Source: Verrucomicrobiota bacterium | GTDB taxonomy: Bacteria; Verrucomicrobiota; Verrucomicrobiia; Opitutales; Seribacteraceae | Length of the DNA stretch: 64,000 bases | Reading direction: 5' to 3' | NCBI GenBank assembly: GCA_028343845.1 | Contig: JAOLZO010000002.1 | Location: 1-64,000, forward strand | Part shown: in pieces, positions 57,332 to 64,000 of the stretch | How the letters are laid out: each line of letters begins with the position of its first letter | How positions within the stretch are numbered: position 1 is the stretch's first letter | Program-made: the position numbers and the translations under genes | Notes under the pieces: model-generated | What the model was told of the DNA's origin: nothing | What the model saw: the letters and a program-made list of their open reading frames with translations, nothing else | The model's database searches: none

Positions 57332-57703
57332 TTATTCGCATTCCGGGCAGGATCCGTAAAGCATAACCTCGAAACCCTGCACGTCGAATCCTTCGGGTAC
57401 ATTGGCGGGGGGGATGTCTCCGGTGGTGTCCTCCAAGGCAAAGAGTTTGTCGCAGGACCTGCAGGCAAAGTGTACTTTGTCCTTTCCATCCGCCCATTCG
57501 TAGCGCGGAGGTTGGCCTGGGTAGTCGACGCCCACGACCTGTTGGTTTTCGCCCAGGCTCTTGAGGTGCCGGTAGGTGGTTGCGATTCCGATACTTGGGC
57601 TTTCAAGGGCTGCTTTCCGGTGAATCTCAAGAGGGGTTAAGGGGCGCCCGGCTGTGCGGATGACTTCCAGGATGACGTCTCCCTGCCGGGTACTTCTTTT
57701 CAT
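57332..57703 (-). CDS. Fur-family metal-responsive regulator
   Basis: Protein of 123 aa, slightly short for Fur. The winged helix is TPLEIHRKAALESPSIGIATTYRHLKSL (read in part). The dimerisation domain has VHFACRSCDKLFALED, and CPEC lies near the C-terminus, giving a four-Cys structural zinc site. It cannot be assigned to Fur, Zur or PerR by eye. It overlaps def by 4 bp on the same strand and converges with the TonB receptor. Confidence 0.85.
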   Translation of the reverse strand: MKRSTRQGDVILEVIRTAGRPLTPLEIHRKAALESPSIGIATTYRHLKSLGENQQVVGVDYPGQPPRYEWADGKDKVHFACRSCDKLFALEDTTGDIPPANVPEGFDVQGFEVMLYGSCPECE

Positions 57704-58296
57704 CGAGGGTAGGCGTAAGGAAGCTTCCCTTCCTTGAGGCAGGCTTGGGTCTTTTTCTTGAGCTGTCGAACCTCTTCCTTGATCTCAGCGAAATGGGGCT
57801 TTTCCATGAGATCGATGAAAAGGATGCCATCCAAGTGGTCCACTTCGTGCTGAATGCAACGAGCGAGCAAACCGTCGCATTCCAGCACGTGAGGCACGCC
57901 GTCGAGGTCCTGATATCCGACCCGAATGCGCTCGGGGCGAGCGACGTCTCCCTTGATCTCGGGCAAGGATAGACAGCCTTCCTCGTAATAAAACTCGTCA
58001 CAGGGGAGAAATTGGATCTTGGGGTTAGCCAAAGGCATGGGTCTTAGAAGGGCGGGGGACAGGGGTTTGCCGTCCAGAATGCAGGTCATCGGATAATCCG
58101 GATGATCAGGGACTTCGATCACGCAAAAGCGCAGGGCTTGCCCGATTTGCTGGGCTGCCAAGCCGATTCCATCGGCACCGCGCATCGCCTCGATCATGTC
58201 GTTGGCAAGATCGGAGAGTTCGTCGGAGAAGTCGGAGACTGCTTTGCCTTTTTCGTGAAGGATGCTTTCTCCATACTGAGTGATTCGCAGGGTCAT
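57700..58296 (-). CDS. def: Peptide deformylase
   Basis: Protein of 198 aa with all three deformylase motifs: GIGLAAQQIG, EEGCLSLPE (metal Cys) and QHEVDHLDG (HExxH). It removes the formyl group from new proteins. It is the first gene of a def-fur pair with 4 bp overlap. The gap of 113 bp to the next gene is divergent. Confidence 0.95.
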   Translation of the reverse strand: MTLRITQYGESILHEKGKAVSDFSDELSDLANDMIEAMRGADGIGLAAQQIGQALRFCVIEVPDHPDYPMTCILDGKPLSPALLRPMPLANPKIQFLPCDEFYYEEGCLSLPEIKGDVARPERIRVGYQDLDGVPHVLECDGLLARCIQHEVDHLDGILFIDLMEKPHFAEIKEEVRQLKKKTQACLKEGKLPYAYPR

Positions 58297-58409
58297 TTTT
58301 CAGGATGAAATATAATCTTGTTTCGTGCTTTGCATAAATTGGGAATGATGAATGCTTTAATCGAGGATATGTTGAACGTGAACAAAAATCGATTGCCAAA
58401 TCCAGGCTG

Positions 58410-60722
58410 ATGAGGGAAAAGGAAGACAGGTTGGCTAAACTAAGTTCATTTATCAAGGGAAGGTACGGGAGCATAGCGTTTATCCCGTTTATCATTGTGT
58501 TTGCGATTCTCGGTTTTGCTTCCCCCGTTTATTTCGACACGGTTTCCGAAGATACGTTGAAAGACGTAGGCGATGGGAGTAAGACGATTGATCAGGAAAT
58601 CCTCAGGCAACTTCGGCAAAATAATTTGGGGCCTGCCGAGATGTTGCTTCCTTTGACCTCGCGCCCCAAGAAAAACGGTTTCGAGAACGAAATACTAAAA
58701 AAGAAAAAGGATTATCCAAGGTTAGCGATATCCGGGGGAGGAAGCATTTTCGATATGCTGACCTTTGACGATTATTTCGGAGGCTTGGACAAATTCAATG
58801 AGAACCGCGGGCGTTTCGAAGCCTTTTTCGTTTATAATCGGGCGACCACGCGGGGAGACTTATTGGATAGGTTGAAGAGCAATAGCTCGAACGACAATGT
58901 GCAGGCGATCCTTAAGAGCATTCCGGAAGGGCGTCCGGGAAACTTTTGGACCCGCTTGTTCGCGGAACCATTGGTATCCTCCTTCCCTGGGGTAAAGATC
59001 GTTAACTTGGAGGGTTTTCATTTCTTTCCCGACCGCAGGGTGATCCTCTCGGTGGGGGTTCGATCCCCAAGCGAACTGGAGGGCAATGCTTCGGAAGCTG
59101 AAATCCGTGATCTCTGTTTGGAGGATGCCCGCAACGGCTTCGCGAAATTCTCCGGGAAGTTCGAATCCTTCGAGGTAAGGAAAAAGGGAGCGGATGCGGA
59201 AGTCACTGAGGTGGATGACAACCAGACTCTCGATGAGGTTGATTTTTCGGAGCTTTCCCGCCGGGCCGCCACCCTTAGGATGAGTAAAACGGATGAGGGT
59301 GGGTATGTGGTTATTATCGGCGGAGTGATTGGTCGTGATGGAAAGCTTGAAAATCACGGGCGTTGGCTACCCTATCCGATGCTGGTTCCCATGATGGTGG
59401 GAACGGCCATGTCTTTGGAAAAGGATTATTATTCTTCCGATGTGGCTTATGAAATCGGAGAACTTTCCAAACAAATGCTTTCGGGCGATTTGGAATCCAA
59501 GGAACGGATACGATCCTTTTACTGGGCTGCCCATCAATTGGCCCGAAAAATGAATTTCATGCAAATGGCCGAATTGACCCAAAGTTGTTCGGATCTGCAG
59601 GCGGTTTTTGATCTTTCCGCCTTGATCAGGACAAGTAACTCTCCGCTCGCCGAGGCGGTGGGGAAACTCAAGGCGGAAAAACGCAAACTTTTGTTTCCAT
59701 CGGCCGATCGTAGCGAGGCTCCGGTCGAACTGAAGGAATTTGAGGATAACGTTACGATTGCGGAAAAAGCGTTTGAGGAGGACTTGCGTATCATCTACGC
59801 GGCCACCTTGCTCAGTGGAGATCCATCGGGATTGCGTGATTTCGTGGAGGGCTATCCCGTTTATTATAGGAATGGTGACAAGGATGCCGCAGCGTCTGCC
59901 CTTCGGGACGTCAAATTGGCCATGAGTTATGGGAGCGAATCGCTCAAGCACTTGCTTGTTAGGAATCAGCCCATTCATGACAAGGGCCCTGTCCTTAGTA
60001 TGCTTTCATCCGTTTTTTCCTGGTTCGGAGGAGATGTTCTAACGCATCTATCCCACACGAATCGTTCGCTTGCCCTGTTTTTAAAAATGACCTTGATTGG
60101 CTCCGCTTTCTTTTTGTTGCTCCTTTTCCTTTCCCAAGCCTTGCCCAAACCCAAATACAAGCGGACCGAATCCCATTTCATGTTACGTTGGACCAGAAGA
60201 TTTTCGGTTGCCACACTTTGGTGCTTGCTTGTGATCATGGTACTCGAACCGACCCTGCTTCAAACACCTCGGGGTCAGGTTTCGGTCGCCGGCTTTGATT
60301 TTGCGCTTGCGAATTTGCTTTCCTCTAACAATGACCAATCTCAGATGGATAAATTAACTATCGAAACGGCGCTTGTGGCAGGAGGGTTCCTGCTTGTTCA
60401 AATCGTCATTTTTATAATCTGCCTTGGCCGGGTTTCTCAAGTGAAGAAAGAGGAGGCCAAGCCCGGGCTCAAGCTCAAGCTCTTGGATAACGAAGAAAAC
60501 CTATTCGATCTTGGCCTATATATGGGGTTGGGTGGCACGGTTCTTTCCTTGATCTTGCTTATGGTCTTGACGAAAGACGGCAATACTCCCGCCCTTATCG
60601 GCGCTTATACCTCGACGCTGTTCGGGATTCTTTTCGTGGCAGCTCTCAAAATTTTCATCATTCGCCCCTTTCGCAACCATCTGCTCGTGCAACAGGCTGA
60701 CGAAAAAAGGTATGAACCGTAG
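58410..60722 (+). CDS. Unknown membrane protein, ExbB/MotA-like C-terminus
   Basis: Protein of 770 aa. One TM helix (about 22-42: IAFIPFIIVFAILGFASPVYF) precedes a soluble, presumably periplasmic, part of about 500 residues that I cannot match to a family. Five TM helices fill the last 220 residues. The final two, LGLYMGLGGTVLSLILLMV and GAYTSTLFGILFVAALKIF, resemble the conserved helices of TolQ/ExbB/MotA (LGLLGTV and ATxxGL patterns). It overlaps the next gene, which has an ExbD/MotB-like TM helix with Asp, by 11 bp. A proton-driven complex is an inference. No named homologue is recognised. Confidence 0.6.
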   Translation: MREKEDRLAKLSSFIKGRYGSIAFIPFIIVFAILGFASPVYFDTVSEDTLKDVGDGSKTIDQEILRQLRQNNLGPAEMLLPLTSRPKKNGFENEILKKKKDYPRLAISGGGSIFDMLTFDDYFGGLDKFNENRGRFEAFFVYNRATTRGDLLDRLKSNSSNDNVQAILKSIPEGRPGNFWTRLFAEPLVSSFPGVKIVNLEGFHFFPDRRVILSVGVRSPSELEGNASEAEIRDLCLEDARNGFAKFSGKFESFEVRKKGADAEVTEVDDNQTLDEVDFSELSRRAATLRMSKTDEGGYVVIIGGVIGRDGKLENHGRWLPYPMLVPMMVGTAMSLEKDYYSSDVAYEIGELSKQMLSGDLESKERIRSFYWAAHQLARKMNFMQMAELTQSCSDLQAVFDLSALIRTSNSPLAEAVGKLKAEKRKLLFPSADRSEAPVELKEFEDNVTIAEKAFEEDLRIIYAATLLSGDPSGLRDFVEGYPVYYRNGDKDAAASALRDVKLAMSYGSESLKHLLVRNQPIHDKGPVLSMLSSVFSWFGGDVLTHLSHTNRSLALFLKMTLIGSAFFLLLLFLSQALPKPKYKRTESHFMLRWTRRFSVATLWCLLVIMVLEPTLLQTPRGQVSVAGFDFALANLLSSNNDQSQMDKLTIETALVAGGFLLVQIVIFIICLGRVSQVKKEEAKPGLKLKLLDNEENLFDLGLYMGLGGTVLSLILLMVLTKDGNTPALIGAYTSTLFGILFVAALKIFIIRPFRNHLLVQQADEKRYEP

Positions 60723-62445
60723 TCTTCTGCTGGTCGTCTGCGACTTCCTTCTCCTAAGCATTCTAGGCTTGGCTCGTTTTGACGTGCCGAAAGATGCAGA
60801 GTATGAAAATGACAAGCAAAAACTTGTTGGCAAGGATGTCGTTGAACGAACTTCAGATGGAGAGAATTACGATGACGTTGTGGCCGAGCTAGAGGCGACA
60901 AACGAGACTTTACTGGAGAACTTGAGCAGCGACAAGGATGACTTGGTCCAGGAGAAATTGGAGTTGGAGGAACAGATCGCCCAGCGCCGGGAGGAGCTTG
61001 CTGAAAAGGAAAAGCAAATCGAATCACGCGACGAGACGATTGCTCAAAACGAGGTAGCGATCTTGGAGGCGAAAAAAGAATCTGAAGAGCTGGAGGCACA
61101 ACGTCAGGAGATTGAGAAAAAAAGGGAACAATTGCTCCAAAATAATGCGGCCTCCAAAAAGGAGCTTGAGTTGTTGGCTAAGAACTTGGCCGAGGCCAAG
61201 AAAAAGACCGAGGAATTGGCCGTGCTGAAGGAACGGCAGCAAAAGGAAGCCGAGTCCATCAAAGTCGAATTAGCCGCAACTCAGGAAAAGGCCAAGGCGG
61301 AGGAACGCGCCGCGGCTGAAGCCAAAGCTCTTTTGCAGGAGGAAAAGAAAAGATCTGATGCCTTGGTCGCATCCACGACCAAGATTGATGAACGGATAGA
61401 CTCCTTGAACCGAGACCTGAAAGAGGATCTGAAGGGAGTGGGGCAGGAATTGAGAGGGGTTGGTCAGGAACTGAAAGGAGTCGGTGAAAACATTGCCGGG
61501 GTAGGGGACAAGATAGCAAGCGTGTCGAACGAGGTCACCAGCGTGAAGGACGACGTCTCCAGGGTTGGTCAGGAGGTTCAGGGGGTCAAGGAGACCGTTT
61601 CTAACGTAAGCGAGGAAGTTGCGGGTGTCGGAACCAAGGTAGAGACCATTCAGCAGGATGTTGCCGAGAATGCGGCCGAGCAAAAGGAGAATTTCCGTCA
61701 GCTTTCGGAGAGACAGACCAAGTCGGTCAACGAAATCTTTTCCAAATATGAGGAGAACAAGGTCAAGCTAACCTTTAATTATTCTCACAACAGCGGGCTT
61801 TTCGGCAAGGAATCGACGACTACTTTCAGTATGGATACCATTATCATGGTGGATGGTTCGTTTGCATACTCCCTGGTTCATGCCAAGGACAGTCCCTTCA
61901 AGTTGGATCCGAGACCGAGGAAGCTGATCAAAGTTTCCGGTGAAATCACCAGCCCCAAGCTGAACGCCCCGATTCCCGTAAAGCAAATCGCCTTTATGGA
62001 TGATCCCCGCATCTTGATCGTGCCTCTTTACGTTAACCCGGTGGATCTGAAGAAGACCTCGTCCATCGAGTGGTTCAATTCGCCGGAAAACCCGCACCTT
62101 TTCTCCGAGGCAGTTGTCGTGGATGCCAAGGATGGTCGATTCGGGCAAACCGATTTCGTTCGGGACGAGAGAGATTCCCGATACATCAAGGTCAAGCATA
62201 CCCGGTTTGCATTCGTCACCGGGGCATTTGATCCCGGCAAGGGCGATCTTGTCTTTTCCCAAAAGGGTGAAGTGCTCGGCCTTTTGGTCAATCGAGACTA
62301 CGCGTTTCACGTCCAGAACCTAGCGGCTCGTATTCACGCAGATTCGATTACACCTCTTGGTGAAACATTCGATTCATCGAAGATGAACCGCCTTACCGTT
62401 TCCCTAAAGAAGAAATTATTTGGCTTGAGCAACAAATTCAGGTAA
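60712..62445 (+). CDS. Unknown coiled-coil protein with TM-Asp helix, ExbD/MotB-like
   Basis: Protein of 577 aa. The N-terminus MNRSLLLVVCDFLLLSILGL is a single TM helix with a central Asp11, as in ExbD, TolR and MotB where this Asp carries protons. Residues 55-235 are a long charged coiled coil. Residues 240-310 are GVGxEL-type heptad-like repeats. The last 220 residues are a globular domain whose segment KGDLVFSQKGEVLGLLVN recalls the end of a trypsin-like fold, without the GDSGG serine. It overlaps the upstream membrane protein by 11 bp. Function unknown. Confidence 0.65.
   Translation: MNRSLLLVVCDFLLLSILGLARFDVPKDAEYENDKQKLVGKDVVERTSDGENYDDVVAELEATNETLLENLSSDKDDLVQEKLELEEQIAQRREELAEKEKQIESRDETIAQNEVAILEAKKESEELEAQRQEIEKKREQLLQNNAASKKELELLAKNLAEAKKKTEELAVLKERQQKEAESIKVELAATQEKAKAEERAAAEAKALLQEEKKRSDALVASTTKIDERIDSLNRDLKEDLKGVGQELRGVGQELKGVGENIAGVGDKIASVSNEVTSVKDDVSRVGQEVQGVKETVSNVSEEVAGVGTKVETIQQDVAENAAEQKENFRQLSERQTKSVNEIFSKYEENKVKLTFNYSHNSGLFGKESTTTFSMDTIIMVDGSFAYSLVHAKDSPFKLDPRPRKLIKVSGEITSPKLNAPIPVKQIAFMDDPRILIVPLYVNPVDLKKTSSIEWFNSPENPHLFSEAVVVDAKDGRFGQTDFVRDERDSRYIKVKHTRFAFVTGAFDPGKGDLVFSQKGEVLGLLVNRDYAFHVQNLAARIHADSITPLGETFDSSKMNRLTVSLKKKLFGLSNKFR
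61428..61640 (+). repeat. Heptad-like repeat region in the coiled-coil protein
   Basis: About ten imperfect 7-residue units of type GVGQELR, GVGQELK, GVGENIA, GVGDKIA, VSNEV follow one another, encoded by similar but diverged DNA. They would form a continuous helix or beta-type stack that joins the coiled coil to the C-terminal domain. Confidence 0.7.
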
Positions 62446-62478
62446 TGAATGGAAGGTTTACCTTCTTCTACTTGAATT

Positions 62479-64000
62479 GTGCCAGAGAACCAAGACAGCG
62501 AACCCCAATCCGCCGGAGCGGAATCCGAAACAACGTCAGCTGATTCCGATTCGGAAATAAAAAGTTCCCTTTCCGAGCGTGGTTTTTTCGCCCGCAAATT
62601 GGAATTGCCCAAAGATCGTTCGCACTGGGTCGTTACTTTGCTGTTCATCCTCTTGGCCTACAGTCTGAGCGTGTGGGTTCGATATACTTGGATAGACTTT
62701 GCCGAGGCTCACTATGTTTCGGAAGCAGGAGAAACGGAGTTCTTCAGACCTCAAATGGTTCGGGATGGGGTGGCTTTGCCCAATACGCATGACAGTTTTT
62801 ACTTTGGCAGCATTATTCAAAAAGCCCTCTACGACAGGCATCAGGATAATCATCTTATTCCCAGCGTTTACGCGAACGGAGCAATTACTTACTTGCCCTA
62901 TCTTTTGCTCAAAACCTTTCCGGACAGTTGGACGATCGAGGAATTGCTTCTGAAATTTCCCGTTTGGGTCGCTGGCTTGGTCTGTATTCCGCTTGTCTTG
63001 ATCGGCCGTTTCTATGGCAGCTCTCTTTGGGGTTTCTTTGCCGCCTGCTTGGCCGGAGTCGCGCATAGTTACTATAACCGCACCTTGGCCGGTTACTACG
63101 ATACGGACATGTTTTCCATCACGATGCCTGCCTTTGCCCTTTGCTTTCTTTTGGCTGCCTGCCGTAGGGAATCGGTGGGTTATTTGGTCTTGGGCGCCAT
63201 TGCTCTCTATCTCGGACGGTTTTTCTACAGCTCGACAGCTGCTATAACTTGCTCGATTTGCCTCGCATTCATGGGGTATCGCCTGGGCGTTTTCGCCTTG
63301 GATTTTTTTGCCGCAAGAAAGAAGGCGCCTGCCGAAAAAGTTCTTAACCAATTGCAGGGCGTCGCTTCCCTCAGGTTTACCTGCCTGAGCGTAATTTTCA
63401 TTGGTTGGGCCTTGTTTTCGGAAACCTGGTCCAGTGGACCGGGTATGGAGAATGACATCTTGAGGTTTTGGGTCGGGCTTTTCTTTCCCGCTCTTCTTTG
63501 GTTCGTGGTTAAGCTGAAGAAAGGCAAAGGGAACGAAAACCTCAGGAAGAAGTCGTTTGCGGACGAGGCGGAGGAACCGCAAGATGAAAAACCAGAGCTT
63601 CCAGCTTATTTGATTCCTGATAAGTTTTTGTCCTCCGTGTTGGTTGTTATCGTCGCGCTGGTATGCATAGGAGTTCCGCCCGCTTTGGATACGGGACCTT
63701 TCTCAGGAACCTGGTCGAAGATTACCAGTAAGATGCAGAGTTATTCGAGCAAACGAACGGACGGGGCTACGGTATCGGGGAATACAGGTTACAACCTGCA
63801 CTTTAAGGATGTCAAAAGCACCATACGAGAGGCTGGTTCCCTTGATCAGCGAAATTCGGTAATAAACAATATCCGAATGCGGAACCGGATTTTGGAAGAT
63901 TTGCCTTTGTGGAGAAATGAATGGACCGGAGAGAGGGAGGAGGAGCCCGACGCATCTGACTATAAGAAGCGGGCGGACAATTATAACTGGCTCAACCCCG
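62479..64000 (+). CDS. STT3/PglB-like oligosaccharyltransferase, partial at window end
   Basis: At least 507 aa, open at the right edge. An acidic N-terminal tail of about 35 aa precedes TM helices. The family motifs are visible: NTHDSFYFGS as first acidic motif, and YYNRTLAGYYDTDMFSITMP, nearly the same as the PglB segment that binds metal and lipid-linked glycan. It should move a glycan from a lipid carrier to Asn of exported proteins. The WWDYG-type motif would lie near or past the window edge and is not seen. The start is uncertain: a GTG at 62479 follows an in-frame stop. It lies 33 bp after the coiled-coil gene and may share its transcript. Confidence 0.85.
   Translation, partial: MPENQDSEPQSAGAESETTSADSDSEIKSSLSERGFFARKLELPKDRSHWVVTLLFILLAYSLSVWVRYTWIDFAEAHYVSEAGETEFFRPQMVRDGVALPNTHDSFYFGSIIQKALYDRHQDNHLIPSVYANGAITYLPYLLLKTFPDSWTIEELLLKFPVWVAGLVCIPLVLIGRFYGSSLWGFFAACLAGVAHSYYNRTLAGYYDTDMFSITMPAFALCFLLAACRRESVGYLVLGAIALYLGRFFYSSTAAITCSICLAFMGYRLGVFALDFFAARKKAPAEKVLNQLQGVASLRFTCLSVIFIGWALFSETWSSGPGMENDILRFWVGLFFPALLWFVVKLKKGKGNENLRKKSFADEAEEPQDEKPELPAYLIPDKFLSSVLVVIVALVCIGVPPALDTGPFSGTWSKITSKMQSYSSKRTDGATVSGNTGYNLHFKDVKSTIREAGSLDQRNSVINNIRMRNRILEDLPLWRNEWTGEREEEPDASDYKKRADNYNWLNP

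Noticed and set aside
62536-63582. Long minus-strand frame of 348 codons
   Set aside because: It is wholly antisense to the clear STT3/PglB-like gene and reads as an unmotivated Lys/Gln/Ser-rich product.

Overview
The window is a gene-dense bacterial chromosome segment of about 64 kb, with no phage, insertion sequence, CRISPR array, rRNA or tRNA that I could recognise. The gene content suggests the PVC superphylum, most likely Verrucomicrobiota of the Opitutae/Puniceicoccales type. This is inference. It rests on a very long GreA fusion of the kind known from Chlamydiae, a Chlamydia-like class Ic ribonucleotide reductase, TM-Asp coiled-coil proteins of PVC type, an AccD without its zinc ribbon, and mcsAB-clpC next to a Gram-negative envelope gene set (RND efflux, TonB receptor). 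No 16S or marker-gene comparison was possible.

Layout. 94-4234: mcsA-mcsB-clpC, the arginine-phosphorylation/Clp proteolysis module. 4296-7618: ndk, then ispF-ispD-pyrF on the minus strand and ispE divergent, so three MEP-pathway genes lie together. 7705-11554: ptsI and HPr tail to tail, pgpA-pgsA (phosphatidylglycerol synthesis) and coaD. 11563-15929: an MFS exporter, the long GreA fusion and an ArsR-methyltransferase fusion. 16001-22453: a tetR-tolC-acrA-acrB type efflux operon in which each gene overlaps the next by 4 bp. 22639-24291: rpsP-trmD-rplS without rimM.

24333-31131: a divergent cluster for glucosylglycerate-type metabolism. It holds a glucosyl-3-phosphoglycerate synthase, two GT4 glycosyltransferases, a YcjM-like glucosylglycerate phosphorylase and an M20-like protein that has lost key catalytic and metal-binding residues. 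manC at 42967 could supply the GDP-mannose that a mannosyl-glucosylglycerate route would need.

31128-36872: two RsmE paralogues around rsmD, a protein joining a transposase-type HTH to a degenerate VWA-like domain, and a DsbD/ScsB-like protein whose thioredoxin domain precedes its membrane domain. 36924-40774: two amt-PII operons, each behind a sigma-54 type -24/-12 promoter. 41050-48238: aspS, manC, ruvX-truA-comF, accD and folC. 48239-53199: a long regulatory region with two NrdR-box-like sites 32 bp apart, then nrdB (class Ic, Leu at the radical site) and nrdA (up to three ATP-cones). 53249-58296: gamma-carbonic anhydrase, a small unknown, a flavodoxin-less CysJ, a TonB receptor behind a Fur-box-like site, a Fur-family regulator and def.

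58410-64000: a translationally overlapping pair that resembles an ExbB/MotA-like and an ExbD/MotB-like subunit with very large extra domains, followed by an STT3/PglB-like oligosaccharyltransferase that runs off the window. The pair at 58410-62445 is my best candidate for an undescribed system. The glucosylglycerate cluster, the ribonucleotide reductase locus and the rearranged DsbD are next.
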